Shown here in pieces: positions 17,311 to 26,342 of a stretch of DNA of 64,000 bases. The translations under genes and the position numbers were made by a program. Position 1 is the first letter of the stretch. Each line of letters starts with the position of its first letter. Under the pieces are notes generated by a model, which had not been told where the DNA came from, did not search any database, and was given only the letters and a program-made list of their open reading frames with translations. The stretch spans positions 1 to 64,000 of the forward strand of contig CAMCXA010000006.1 of NCBI GenBank assembly GCA_945883115.1. The letters are read 5' to 3'. The stretch is from Alsobacter soli (GTDB taxonomy: Bacteria > Pseudomonadota > Alphaproteobacteria > Rhizobiales > Beijerinckiaceae).

Positions 17311-17643
17311 TTAGTCTTCTTCACCAAACCGGTTGGCAATCAACGCTGTCAGCGACTCGAGGGCAGCTTCGGCATCATCTCCGGTCGCCGCGAGCATGAT
17401 AGTCGAGCCGATCCCGGCTCCGAGTGTCAGTATGCCCATAATCGACGTCCCGCCGACCGTCTCACCACACCGCGTCACTGTGATATCGGCGTTGAAGCCC
17501 TCGGCGCATTGAACAAACTTTGCCGTTGCCCGCGCATGCAATCCCTTGCGGTTGACAATCTGAACCTCGCGCACAAGCGCATCATTCCGATGAGTCGCGG
17601 GCGGGCATGGCGCGTCTTCCATCAAGAAGGGATCATCGGTCAT
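17311..17643 (-). CDS. ptsH: HPr phosphocarrier protein
   Basis: A 110-residue HPr with an extra N-terminal tail of about 20 residues. His36 in NRKGLHARATAKF accepts phosphate from enzyme I, and Ser67 in GGTSIMGILTLGAG is the site used by HPr kinase. In this order the PTS is regulatory rather than transporting, and no EIIB/EIIC is seen nearby. The frame stays open to 17772, but the ATG at 17643 has GAGAGG just upstream and lies 22 bases past the EIIA stop, so it is chosen. Confidence 0.92.
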   Translation of the reverse strand: MTDDPFLMEDAPCPPATHRNDALVREVQIVNRKGLHARATAKFVQCAEGFNADITVTRCGETVGGTSIMGILTLGAGIGSTIMLAATGDDAEAALESLTALIANRFGEED

Positions 17644-17665
17644 GCTACCCTCTCGGCTCCATCCA

Positions 17666-18067
17666 TTATTTTCCGGCAAGTACCCGGCTGGCGACGTTGA
17701 TATATTTTCGGCCAGCGTCTTGGGCTTGAACAACTGCGTTTTCGAGATCGCAATCGTCTCGAACGCTGGCAAGCTTGATCAGCATCGGTAGATTGATACC
17801 CGCAACAACTTCCGTCCGACCGGAACCCATCACCGAAATCGCAAGATTGGATGGCGTTCCGCCAAACATATCCGTCAGCACCACAACACCCTGTCCGCTG
17901 TCAACATCGCGCACGGCATCGACAATCTCCGTGCGCCGCATGTCCATGTCATCCTCGGGGCCAATCATCACCGTAGCAACTTGCGTCTGAACTCCGACAA
18001 CGTGCTCCATCGCAGCACGGAATTCGGCGGCGAGGCGGCCGTGCGTCACGATAACCATACCGATCAT
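17666..18067 (-). CDS. PTS EIIA component, mannose/fructose (ManX) family
   Basis: A 133-residue single-domain EIIA-Man. His9 in MVIVTHGRLAAEF is the phospho-acceptor, and VVVLTDMFGGTPSNLA is the family's second signature. It takes phosphate from HPr. In Hyphomicrobiales this lone EIIA works in regulation (for example on ChvG/ChvI or gluconeogenesis), which fits its position between hprK and ptsH. No permease partner is present. Confidence 0.92.
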   Translation of the reverse strand: MIGMVIVTHGRLAAEFRAAMEHVVGVQTQVATVMIGPEDDMDMRRTEIVDAVRDVDSGQGVVVLTDMFGGTPSNLAISVMGSGRTEVVAGINLPMLIKLASVRDDCDLENAVVQAQDAGRKYINVASRVLAGK

Positions 18068-18176
18068 CAGAACGTCTCCCGGCTAATTTGGCAGATTACG
18101 CAAACCATGGTGCTCTCTGAAAACAAAAAATGGACCCGGGCTACTCAACCGCCCTTTTCACGACCTCATGCCCTGC

Positions 18177-18614
18177 TTACCCGAGAATGGACAAAACAAG
18201 ATTTCCTTCCGCAGCCGAAGTCTCGATCCGCGGCAACCAGACCCCCTGAATAGTAACCAGTCGATCTTCTTCGTTCGGACTACGTAGTCTTACCTGCTTT
18301 GAACAGTCAACAACAAGTCGAATGATACAGGCAGACTCATAGGGTGTATCGACAATTCCGACGCCGCGCACCTCTACCATTCCCGCAATCGCCGGATGTC
18401 CCGACGCAACCAAACGCCCACTGTTTTCAGCAACAAAGACCCTGTCATCGCCGACAAGTCGAGCAAAAATACCACTCTGTGTTGCGAGGGCGACCAAATG
18501 CCGTGCCAAAGTCGTCTTTCCACTACCGGATTCGCCCCGGATAAGGATCCCTCGTTCCCCGATAACAACACAACTCGCATGAATTGAGGGCGCCATTTCG
18601 ATATGTTCCTTCAT
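18177..18614 (-). CDS. hprK: HPr kinase/phosphorylase, short form
   Basis: A 145-residue HprK made only of the C-terminal kinase domain, as is usual in Alphaproteobacteria (Firmicute HprK is about 310). Walker A is RGESGSGKTTLARHL (Lys33). VEVRGVGIVDTPYE is the HprK signature region. It phosphorylates HPr on the serine. The ATG overlaps the chvG stop codon by four bases (ATGA), which supports this start and translational coupling with the sensor kinase. Confidence 0.92.
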   Translation of the reverse strand: MKEHIEMAPSIHASCVVIGERGILIRGESGSGKTTLARHLVALATQSGIFARLVGDDRVFVAENSGRLVASGHPAIAGMVEVRGVGIVDTPYESACIIRLVVDCSKQVRLRSPNEEDRLVTIQGVWLPRIETSAAEGNLVLSILG

Positions 18615-20362
18615 GGCGTCGCTGACAGTCTAATAATAAAGCGCGCGCCGATCGGCATCACATCGGGCTCATGTGGACTTTGTGCATATCTGTTTTCCGC
18701 CCAGATCCTTCCGTGATGCGCCGCAATAATCTGACGGGAGATTGACAAGCCTAATCCCGAATTTTGTCCGAAACCCTGCTCAGGACGATCCGTGTAGAAG
18801 CGCTGAAACACTTTTTCCAAAGCGTGTGCAGGAATTCCCGGCCCGTCATCCTCGATCACGATCTCGATATCAGGACCAATACGCCCTAATGATACTCTCA
18901 CCTCGCCACCCGTCGGCGAGAATGAGCACGCATTTTCGATCACATTCGTCAGCACCTGGCCGAGACGGCTGTCATGACCTGTCACGATAAACGGACTTTT
19001 GGCATTGGCCGATCGTTCTATGTTCAGCTTGACCGATACATGGTTTTCCCGCGTGATGCTGTTCGCAACGCCAGTTACTGCTTCGGCGAGCAGGGCCAGA
19101 TCGACCTTTTCCGCATCCGCGCGCGCAAGTTCCGCATCGAGGCGCGATGCATTTGAAATGTCACTGATCAAACGGTCAAGTCGCCTCACATCATGCTGGA
19201 TAACTTCAAGCAGGCGCGCACGGCTCTCGTCGGTTTTAGCGAGCGGCCACGTTTCAACGGCACTGCGCAGGGAAGTCAGGGGGTTTTTGAGTTCATGCGC
19301 CACGTCCGCCGCAAAACTCTCGATTGCTTCGATCCGGTTATACAGCGATTTGGTCATCTCGCTCAGCGAGCCAGATAACTGTCCGATTTCGTCTGATCGA
19401 TCCGTAAAATCTGGAATTTCCTCCCGAATCTTCACTCCCCGTCGCACACGGTCTGCTGCCGCCGACAATCTGCGGATCGGTCCTGCAATCGTACCCGCAA
19501 AAAACGCGGAGACAATCACCATGACCGCGGCAGCAACGCCGAAAATCCGGAAAATCGCCATGCGCTCTTTGTCGATCGTCGTGTCAATATCACCCCCGAG
19601 GGTTGATAATAAAAGGACACCCTTCACAAGCCGCGAACGCTGGATCGGCACAGCCACGGAAACAATTGTATCACCGAGGCTGTTCACCCGCACCGTACTC
19701 GCAGGCAATCCACCTAAAGCACGCGCGACTTCCGGAATGGTCCGGCCCGAACTACCTCCAGCCTCCTCGACCGGTTTGGGAGCCATCGAACCAAAACCAT
19801 GCTTCATCAGGTTCCACGTCCGCTCGAAAATCGTTTTGTCCGTTGTGTCCGGCGGTGCCAGATCAAACTTTAAAATGTCGCCGCGCGAATAGAGTGATGC
19901 TGAATCGAGCAATAATTCCGCATCCTGATCATAAATCCGCGCTCGGGTACGCGTTGGTGTCACAAGCCTCCGCAAGAGCGGTGCAACCCGCGAGGGATTG
20001 ATCGAAAACTCCACCTCGTCATCGCCGACGACAATACTCTCGCCGGCTTGCATCTGCAGTAATCTCTCCGGATCAATTGTAATCGAGTCTGTTTCAACGG
20101 TTGCCGAGCCTGCGATGGCACCTGCAATAATTTCTCCCTGAATCAACAGACTCTGGACCCGGGCATCAATCAGTCCCTCTCGAAACTGGTTCAGGTAGAG
20201 AAATCCCCCCAATAGGGCCACAAGACCTACGAGATTTAAAACGATGATACGGCGCACGAGACTTGATGACGCCTGCAAGCCGAGAATTCGGATAGCCCGA
20301 CGCACACGGTACATAGCTCCCCCGTGACGCGGGGATAAACCGCGCCGGGAAAGATGATCCAT
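18611..20362 (-). CDS. chvG: Sensor histidine kinase ChvG (ExoS)
   Basis: A 583-residue inner-membrane kinase: a membrane segment at about 35-55 (VLNLVGLVALLGGFLYLN), a periplasmic sensing region of about 215 residues, a second membrane segment at about 275-295, HAMP, an H-box AADVAHELKNPLTSLRSA and a HATPase (GPGIPAHALEKVFQRFY; NSGLGLSISRQII). ChvG responds to acid and envelope stress and phosphorylates ChvI, controlling exopolysaccharide, motility and host interaction in rhizobia and Brucella. The frame extends upstream to a GTG at 20452, but the ATG at 20362 has GAAGG seven bases before it and is preferred. Confidence 0.9.
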   Translation of the reverse strand: MDHLSRRGLSPRHGGAMYRVRRAIRILGLQASSSLVRRIIVLNLVGLVALLGGFLYLNQFREGLIDARVQSLLIQGEIIAGAIAGSATVETDSITIDPERLLQMQAGESIVVGDDEVEFSINPSRVAPLLRRLVTPTRTRARIYDQDAELLLDSASLYSRGDILKFDLAPPDTTDKTIFERTWNLMKHGFGSMAPKPVEEAGGSSGRTIPEVARALGGLPASTVRVNSLGDTIVSVAVPIQRSRLVKGVLLLSTLGGDIDTTIDKERMAIFRIFGVAAAVMVIVSAFFAGTIAGPIRRLSAAADRVRRGVKIREEIPDFTDRSDEIGQLSGSLSEMTKSLYNRIEAIESFAADVAHELKNPLTSLRSAVETWPLAKTDESRARLLEVIQHDVRRLDRLISDISNASRLDAELARADAEKVDLALLAEAVTGVANSITRENHVSVKLNIERSANAKSPFIVTGHDSRLGQVLTNVIENACSFSPTGGEVRVSLGRIGPDIEIVIEDDGPGIPAHALEKVFQRFYTDRPEQGFGQNSGLGLSISRQIIAAHHGRIWAENRYAQSPHEPDVMPIGARFIIRLSATP

Positions 20363-20469
20363 TTCGGCGCCTTCACTGGCTCTCATAATTGCCCGTGCTC
20401 TGAAAAATCCGCCCAATCGCCGCAATGACCAAAAAACAGCAGGTGTACCCACCTCGGATACACCCTATT

Positions 20470-21165
20470 CTACTCGGCAAACCGGTATCCGACACCGTAA
20501 AGCGTTTCGATTTTTTCAAAATCATCATCGACCACTTTGAACTTCTTGCGAAGCCTCTTGATGTGACTGTCGATCGTTCGGTCATCCACATATACCTGAT
20601 CATCATAAGCCGCATCCATCAATGAACCCCGACTTTTGACAACGCCAGGGCGGTTTGCAAGAGCCTGGAGTATCAAAAACTCTGTCACAGTCAGCGTGAC
20701 GTTCTTGCCCTTCCACGTACAGGCATGCCGCTCAAGATCCATCTTGAGTTGCCCGCGTTCGAGCACACGAGCCTCTCCCTCGCGCGCAACCGGAAGATCC
20801 TTCGCACTTGCACGACGCAGCACTGCTTTCACACGCTCAACCAACAGTCTTTGAGAAAATGGTTTCCGAATAAAGTCATCAGCTCCCATTTTCAGACCGA
20901 ATAATTCATCAATTTCTTCATCCTTGGAGGTCAGAAATATCACAGGAAGATCAGATTTCTGCCTGAGACGCCTGAGCAACTCCATGCCATCCATACGCGG
21001 CATTTTAATATCGAAAATAGCAAGATCAGGTGGATTTTGCTTCAATCCGTCAAGCGCTGATGCGCCATCGGTATAGGTGGTTACGCGGTACCCTTCACTT
21101 TCAAGAGCGATTGAAACCGAAGTCAGAATATTGCGATCATCATCGACAAGGGCAATTGTTGGCAT
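20470..21165 (-). CDS. chvI: Response regulator ChvI
   Basis: A 231-residue OmpR-family regulator. The receiver domain has the acidic pair VDDD, Asp52 ([13 protein letters not shown]) as phospho-acceptor, Thr in FLTSKDE and Lys in RKPF. The C-terminal winged helix carries [17 protein letters not shown] and [11 protein letters not shown]. It is the partner of ChvG, encoded immediately downstream. The promoter should lie in the 142-base gap to the divergent gene at 21308. Confidence 0.94.
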   Translation of the reverse strand: MPTIALVDDDRNILTSVSIALESEGYRVTTYTDGASALDGLKQNPPDLAIFDIKMPRMDGMELLRRLRQKSDLPVIFLTSKDEEIDELFGLKMGADDFIRKPFSQRLLVERVKAVLRRASAKDLPVAREGEARVLERGQLKMDLERHACTWKGKNVTLTVTEFLILQALANRPGVVKSRGSLMDAAYDDQVYVDDRTIDSHIKRLRKKFKVVDDDFEKIETLYGVGYRFAE

Positions 21166-21307
21166 TGAATGGATCCGATTCTCATAAGACCTATTTATAG
21201 CCTTTCATACTAGAACATAGCGAGGCCAAATTGTGGCAGAGCTTATGCTGGACACCCCTTATTCCCGAAATCCTTGACGAAACGACGATAAAATTCAATC
21301 TGATCCC

Positions 21308-21817
21308 ATGAAAGAAAAATCGCAACTGCTGCGCCCGACGGATGAGAGTGCCTTGGCGCTTGCCGGACTATTGCTCTCGAAAATTCGATGGGGCGCCCTA
21401 GCCACACTCGCCCCTGACGGATATCCGCTCACAAGCCTCATCAATATCGCCTTTGATCGAGACGGCAGGCCTCTCATGCTCGCGTCACGCTTGTCGGACC
21501 ACACAACCAACCTGCTCGCCGATCCGCGCTGTTCTCTCCTGATCAGCGACCCCGGAAAGGGAGATCCTCTTGCCCATCCGCGACTAAGCCTCACCTGTAA
21601 CGGCCAACACATCACCGATGCGCGCGAAACGGTGCGTTATCAGGACATTCGTGCTGATTTTCTGGAGCACCATCCGAAATCTGCACTCTATATCGATTTT
21701 CCGGATTTCCTCTTTTTTCGGCTCGACTTGCTGGGTGCCCGGTTGAATGGCGGCTTCGGCAAAGCCTACCAACTGACAAGCTCCGAGATTTTATCACTCA
21801 CCGCGTGCAAACCATAG
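21308..21817 (+). CDS. Pyridoxamine 5'-phosphate oxidase-fold (HugZ-like) protein
   Basis: A 169-residue FMN-binding split-barrel protein. RWGALATLAPDGYPLTSLIN and LASRLSDHTTNLLADPRCSLLI are the strand/loop blocks that bind flavin in this family, and FPDFLFFRLDLLGARLNGGFGKA resembles the haem-utilisation HugZ branch. The function may be haem degradation or an unknown flavin-dependent reduction. It is divergent from chvI and nearly abuts the convergent folC (8-base gap). It is shorter than full HugZ proteins (about 250), lacking their C-terminal DUF2470-type extension. Confidence 0.75.
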   Translation: MKEKSQLLRPTDESALALAGLLLSKIRWGALATLAPDGYPLTSLINIAFDRDGRPLMLASRLSDHTTNLLADPRCSLLISDPGKGDPLAHPRLSLTCNGQHITDARETVRYQDIRADFLEHHPKSALYIDFPDFLFFRLDLLGARLNGGFGKAYQLTSSEILSLTACKP

Positions 21818-21825
21818 CACGCAGC

Positions 21826-23148
21826 TCAGGTCGGAACGGTTCCGTTCAGCGAAAGAACCTCACCGGCAAGATACAGCGAACCGGCGATCAGAACCCGCGG
21901 AGCAACGCGCCATTGCCGCTCACGCAAAAGCCTGAGAGCTTCTTCGACTCCCGCGCATGGCACAGCTGGTAATCCGGCGGCCTCCGCCAGAGCGGCGACT
22001 TCAGCAGCCGACCGCGAAGCAACATTTCCCTTAATCGGAATAGTCATCACTTGTCCGGCAAGACCGGCGAAAGGCAACAGAAATCCGGCAGAATCCTTCG
22101 TACCAAGCATCCCGACAATCATCACCAACGGCCGCGATGCCCGTTCCTCGAAATCAGCCATCGCTGCTGCAAGAACTTTTCCACCATCCGGATTATGGCC
22201 GCCATCCAACCATAATTCGGCACCTTCAGGCAGCTGATCTGCGAGACGGCCGCGAGTGAGACGCTGCAAGCGTGCTGGCCATTCGGCGCCAATAATCCCT
22301 GCTTCGTAGGCGGCAACGGGAAGTCGCCCGAAACCCGCTGCTCGCAACGCAGCCACAGCAGTCCCCGCATTGATCTGCTGGTGCCTTCCGGCCAGCCTAG
22401 GCAATGGCAAATCAACTAGGCCATCCTCGTCCTCGACGATCAAACGCCCTTGTTCTTCCCGGATATGGAAATGCTGGCCCGCTTCGATCAGACGCGCTCC
22501 AACGCGCGCTCCATACCGCTCAAGCACGGGCTCGACTTCAGGAAATTCTTGCGGAGCAATAACAGCTGGAACCCCGCGCTTCATAATTCTTGCTTTAGCG
22601 GAAGCAATCAGCTCAGGCGTATCGCCAAGATACTCCGCATGATCCCGTGAGATCGGCGTGATCACCGTTGCGAGCGGTTTATCAATCACATTCGTCGCGT
22701 CGTAAATGCCGCCAAGCCCAACCTCGAGCAACAATACATGCGCAGGATGTTCTGAAAACAACAGAAAAGCTGCTGCAGTTGTCATTTCGAATAACGTAAT
22801 CGGTGCCCCTGCATTTGCCTTCTCACATCTTTGGAACGCATCAACGAGGGTCGCCTCCCCGACGAGATGACCACCACCGGGAGCCCCCAACCTGATCCGT
22901 TCATGGAAGCGCACGAGGTGCGGCGACGTGTAGACATGAACGACCAGACCGACAGCTTCGAGGATCGACCGCATAAATGCGATTGTCGATCCTTTCCCGT
23001 TCGTTCCGGCAACATGGATCACCGGTGGAAGTTTTCGATGCGGTTCTCCCAACGCCAGCAGCAACCGCTCGATCCGTCCGAGGGACAGATCGATCAGTTT
23101 CGGATGCAGCGAAAGAAAACGCTCGAGGATCGTTTCCGACGGTTCCAT
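21826..23148 (-). CDS. folC: Folylpolyglutamate synthase / dihydrofolate synthase
   Basis: A 440-residue Mur-ligase-family enzyme. The ATP loop is HVAGTNGKGSTIAFMRSILE; other blocks are YTSPHLVRFHERIR, LLEVGLGGIYDATNVI, HAEYLGDTPELIASAKA and WLDGGHNPDGGK. It adds glutamate to dihydropteroate and polyglutamylates tetrahydrofolate in the cytoplasm. In many relatives folC follows accD, but here it is downstream of ridA (12-base gap, probable operon). Confidence 0.95.
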   Translation of the reverse strand: MEPSETILERFLSLHPKLIDLSLGRIERLLLALGEPHRKLPPVIHVAGTNGKGSTIAFMRSILEAVGLVVHVYTSPHLVRFHERIRLGAPGGGHLVGEATLVDAFQRCEKANAGAPITLFEMTTAAAFLLFSEHPAHVLLLEVGLGGIYDATNVIDKPLATVITPISRDHAEYLGDTPELIASAKARIMKRGVPAVIAPQEFPEVEPVLERYGARVGARLIEAGQHFHIREEQGRLIVEDEDGLVDLPLPRLAGRHQQINAGTAVAALRAAGFGRLPVAAYEAGIIGAEWPARLQRLTRGRLADQLPEGAELWLDGGHNPDGGKVLAAAMADFEERASRPLVMIVGMLGTKDSAGFLLPFAGLAGQVMTIPIKGNVASRSAAEVAALAEAAGLPAVPCAGVEEALRLLRERQWRVAPRVLIAGSLYLAGEVLSLNGTVPT

Positions 23149-23160
23149 GGTATGAAAAGC

Positions 23161-23511
23161 TTACCGCGCGGCGATAGCTGCGATTTCGACAGTATATTCC
23201 GGTGCCGCCAATTTAGCTTCCACCGTTGCACGTGCAGGTGTCGATCCGACGACAATCCATGTATCCCAGACGGAATTCATTTCGCTAAATGTGGAAATGT
23301 CGGCAAGCCAGATATTGACCGACAACAGCTTTGTTTTGTCGGTTCCCGCCTGCGCGAGCAAACCATCGATCTGCGCCAGTATGTCTTTCGTCTGTGCGGC
23401 AACGCTCTGGCCTTTTGCGGCGTCAGCTACTTGACCGGCAAGATAGACGGTGTTTCCGTGAACGACGGCCTTGCTCATACGAGGGCCTGCTCCGATACGT
23501 GTGATGGTCAT
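23161..23511 (-). CDS. RidA/YjgF-family enamine/imine deaminase
   Basis: A 116-residue RidA-fold protein, with VYLAGQVADAAKGQSVAAQ, a STFSEMNSVW segment and the C-terminal PARATVEAKLAAPEYTVEI that supplies the substrate-binding Arg and Glu. RidA proteins hydrolyse reactive 2-aminoacrylate and related enamines made by PLP enzymes. It probably belongs to one of the Rid1-3 subgroups of less certain role rather than archetypal RidA. It is the first gene of a probable ridA-folC operon and divergent from sppA. Confidence 0.88.
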   Translation of the reverse strand: MTITRIGAGPRMSKAVVHGNTVYLAGQVADAAKGQSVAAQTKDILAQIDGLLAQAGTDKTKLLSVNIWLADISTFSEMNSVWDTWIVVGSTPARATVEAKLAAPEYTVEIAAIAAR

Positions 23512-23664
23512 AAAATGCTCCTGATCGCGGAATGAAGTTAATCGACAGGCGATGGCCTAACCTGCCAAAGCGTCCGGCGCAACCCGGATGGTGTTGCCGT
23601 TCGCGAAAGTCGGGTTTAGAGAGTGTAGTCATAGTTACCTGACGAGACGAAAAGGCGCGTCAAA

Positions 23665-24630
23665 ATGGACACAGACTATCTGATTGAACGCCGAACGCTC
23701 AAAAAACGGATAACGTTCTGGCGCATTCTTGCGTTCTTGGTGGCGGTTGGTGCGCTGATTGGCGGCGGCCTCTATATGGGAGGCGGCACCGAGTTGGAGC
23801 GCCATCAGGCTCATATCGCACGTCTGAAAATCTCTGGTATCATCACAGGGGATCAGGCAACCCTTGATACGCTCAAGAATATTGGCGAGAGCAGTGCAAA
23901 GGCAGTATTCCTCGTCATTGATAGTCCGGGGGGGACAGTCACGGGCTCAGAGGCGCTTTTCGAAGCCATCCGAAATGTGGCCGCAAAAAAGCCGACGATC
24001 GCAATCGTCGATGGCCTTGCCGCATCCGGCGGTTACATCGCCGCCCTAGGCGCTGATAGGATCATCGCGCGACGTACTTCTGTCGTTGGCTCGATCGGCG
24101 TCCTGTTCCAATACCCTGACGTGGTAAAACTGCTCGACTCTTGGGGTGTCAAAGTGGAGTCGATCAAATCCGCCCCTCTCAAAGCATCGCCAAATCCGGT
24201 GGAGCCTACCTCGCCCGAAGCGCGCGCAGCGATTGCCGCTGTTGTCGAAAGTAATTTCAACTGGTTCAAGGAACTCGTAAAAGAGCGGCGAAACCTTACA
24301 AATGAAGAAGTGCAAACCGTTTCCGATGGCAGAATTTTCGCTGGCGAACAGGCGCTACCTCTCAAATTGATCGACGAGATCGGCTCCGAGAAGCAAGCAC
24401 TTTCATGGCTTGCGAAAGAGAAGGGAATTGACGAGACGACCCGCGTCATTGACTGGAAAATCAAATCGCAGGACAATTTGTTCGGATTGACAGACGCATT
24501 GGCCTTGGGTGCAAGGCTTGCCGGTTTCGAAACATTGGCACTATCAATTGATCAAGCGGCACAAGCTCAGAAAAAGCTAAGTCTTGACGGGGTGTTAGTC
24601 CTCTGGCACCCTTCGCTCGACATTCAGTAG
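23665..24630 (+). CDS. sppA: Signal peptide peptidase SppA (36K type)
   Basis: A 321-residue S49 serine protease with one N-terminal membrane anchor (about 18-40), facing the periplasm. The catalytic dyad is Ser121 ([12 protein letters not shown]) and Lys173 ([10 protein letters not shown]), with [12 protein letters not shown] before it. It degrades cleaved signal peptides and possibly membrane proteins. It is the short form, one protease domain rather than the two in E. coli SppA. AAGG lies 9 bases before the ATG. It begins the run leading to ihfB and lapA. Confidence 0.92.
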   Translation: MDTDYLIERRTLKKRITFWRILAFLVAVGALIGGGLYMGGGTELERHQAHIARLKISGIITGDQATLDTLKNIGESSAKAVFLVIDSPGGTVTGSEALFEAIRNVAAKKPTIAIVDGLAASGGYIAALGADRIIARRTSVVGSIGVLFQYPDVVKLLDSWGVKVESIKSAPLKASPNPVEPTSPEARAAIAAVVESNFNWFKELVKERRNLTNEEVQTVSDGRIFAGEQALPLKLIDEIGSEKQALSWLAKEKGIDETTRVIDWKIKSQDNLFGLTDALALGARLAGFETLALSIDQAAQAQKKLSLDGVLVLWHPSLDIQ

Positions 24631-24676
24631 AAACAAGCATACCCACAGTAGCGGTCGCTCCTTAAAGAGAAAAAGT

Positions 24677-24970
24677 ATGATTAAGTCAGAACTCGTTCAA
24701 AAAATCGCTGAACAATATCCGGAACTGTACCAACGGGACGCTGAAAATGTCGTCAACGCCATTCTGGATGAAATTGTAGAGGCATTAGCCCGCGGTGATC
24801 GGGTCGAAATCCGTGGATTTGGTGCGTTCTCTGTCAAAAAGCGTGACGCCCGCGTCGGCCGCAACCCTCGGACGGGCGAACATGTGCCCGTCTCGGAAAA
24901 AGTGGTTCCCGTGTTCAAGGCCGGCAAGGAAATGCGCGTCCGGCTGAATATGGAAGCGGGCAAGCGCTAG
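24677..24970 (+). CDS. ihfB: Integration host factor subunit beta
   Basis: A 97-residue HU/IHF-fold DNA-bending protein starting [17 protein letters not shown]. The arm region [20 protein letters not shown] and the tip [11 protein letters not shown] contain the conserved proline that kinks DNA, and the C-terminus GKEMRVRLN is typical of IhfB. It forms a heterodimer with IHF alpha. It sits between sppA and lapA, the standard order in this group. Confidence 0.95.
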   Translation: MIKSELVQKIAEQYPELYQRDAENVVNAILDEIVEALARGDRVEIRGFGAFSVKKRDARVGRNPRTGEHVPVSEKVVPVFKAGKEMRVRLNMEAGKR

Positions 24971-24994
24971 GCGCCCAAATGTTGGGAGGCATGC

Positions 24995-25330
24995 TTGAGA
25001 GTAGCGCTCAAAGCGATCATTCTGGTTCCCGTATTTGTTCTGCTGATTGTGTTCGCCGTAGTGAACCGCGCACCGGTCACCTTGCTGTTGGATCCTTTTG
25101 ACCTCACGGCTCCCCCGCTCGCGATCACGGCACCGCTCTTCATCATCATTTTCCTGTCTTTGATGGTTGGTATTGCAGTTGGCGGCGTTGGCGTCTGGAT
25201 TTCTCAAGCAATCCACCGCCAATCCCTACGCCATCACAAGCGGGAAGCGGAACGTTACCGCGCTGAGATTGAAGAACTCAGACGCCGCTCGGATCTGCCG
25301 CCCCTACCACAAGCCCCGATGATTGGCTGA
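24995..25330 (+). CDS. LapA-domain (DUF1049) inner-membrane protein
   Basis: A 111-residue protein with two membrane segments (about 5-23 and 42-68) separated by NRAPVTLLLDPFDL, the LapA-family pattern, and a basic, partly coiled tail. In E. coli LapA/LapB work in lipopolysaccharide assembly, but alphaproteobacterial versions are of unproven role. Translation most likely starts at TTG: GGGAGG lies five bases before it, and the nearby ATG (24991) is in a frame that does not give this protein. Confidence 0.8.
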   Translation: MRVALKAIILVPVFVLLIVFAVVNRAPVTLLLDPFDLTAPPLAITAPLFIIIFLSLMVGIAVGGVGVWISQAIHRQSLRHHKREAERYRAEIEELRRRSDLPPLPQAPMIG

Positions 25331-25362
25331 TCCGAAACTGCATCCATCATAAGGAATATCCT

Positions 25363-26313
25363 ATGCACATCATATCCGCCGATATGATCGATCAGGCTCT
25401 CGATCCCGTAACCTTGGCAGATGCGCTGGCTGATGGCTTTCGCTCGGATATCATCCTCCCCCTCCGCCATCATCACGACATTGAACGCACATCGCAAAAT
25501 GCAACGCTTCTCCTGATGCCTGCATGGACCGGGAAATCCGCGACACCCGCCTATCTCGGCACCAAGATCGTGACGATTTTTCCAGGCAATGGCGCTCTCA
25601 ATCTCCCCAGCGTCTACGGCACCTATCTGCTGCTTGACGGCAACACCGGTGCGGCACTGGCTGCCCTTGATGGAACACGGCTGACACTATGGCGCACCGC
25701 TGCCGCTTCCGCCCTCGCCGCCCGCTATTGCGCCCGCCCCAACGCGACGCGCATGGTGATGGTCGGGGCCGGCGCACTTGCGCCCTTTCTGATCAAGGCG
25801 CATTGCGCAACGAGCCCGATCAATGACGTCGCCTTGTGGAACCACAAGCCGGAAAAAGCGGTCGCTTTGGCTAACACACTTCGTGCCGAAGGACTTCCGG
25901 TTCGCGCGGTCACCGACCTCGAACACGCCGTCCGCGAGGCGGATATCGTCTCGAGTGCCACCCTCTCTACCCAACCCCTCATTCTTGGTGCCTGGCTCCG
26001 GCCCGGCATGCATATTGACTGCGTCGGCGCGTTCAAACCATCCATGCGCGAAACAGATGACGCCCTCGTTCAACGCGCAACCTTGTTCTGCGACACGCGA
26101 GAGGGCGCGATGAAAGAAGCCGGTGACTTTTTCCAACCCCTCGCTGCCGGAATCCTCAAGCCTGAGGATGTGAAAGCGGATTTATTCGACCTCGCCCGCG
26201 GAACACATCGGGGCCGCTCGAGCCCTGACGAGATTACGATGTTCAAATCAGCCGGAACGGCCATTGAGGATCTAGCCGCAGCCATCCACATCTGGAACCG
26301 CGTTAACGCCTGA
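25363..26313 (+). CDS. Ornithine cyclodeaminase / mu-crystallin family protein
   Basis: A 316-residue NAD(P)-dependent enzyme. YLGTKIVTIFPGNGALNLPS, YLLLDGNTGAALAALDGTRL and TLWRTAAASALAARY are the family core, and MVMVGAGALAPFLIKAH is the Rossmann loop. Activities in the family include ornithine cyclodeaminase, alanine dehydrogenase and delta1-pyrroline-2-carboxylate (ketimine) reductase. The last would complete the trans-3-hydroxyproline pathway started by the dehydratase at 839-1906, but this is inference. AAGGA lies seven bases before the ATG. Its place before trpF is shared with relatives. Confidence 0.82.
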   Translation: MHIISADMIDQALDPVTLADALADGFRSDIILPLRHHHDIERTSQNATLLLMPAWTGKSATPAYLGTKIVTIFPGNGALNLPSVYGTYLLLDGNTGAALAALDGTRLTLWRTAAASALAARYCARPNATRMVMVGAGALAPFLIKAHCATSPINDVALWNHKPEKAVALANTLRAEGLPVRAVTDLEHAVREADIVSSATLSTQPLILGAWLRPGMHIDCVGAFKPSMRETDDALVQRATLFCDTREGAMKEAGDFFQPLAAGILKPEDVKADLFDLARGTHRGRSSPDEITMFKSAGTAIEDLAAAIHIWNRVNA

Positions 26314-26342
26314 TATGATAGACAATTCGCGTCCCTCATGCG

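Noticed and set aside
18177-18614. HprK as a truncated pseudogene because it is half the Firmicute length
   Set aside because: Short HprK with only the kinase domain is the normal form in this class, and the P-loop and signature are intact.
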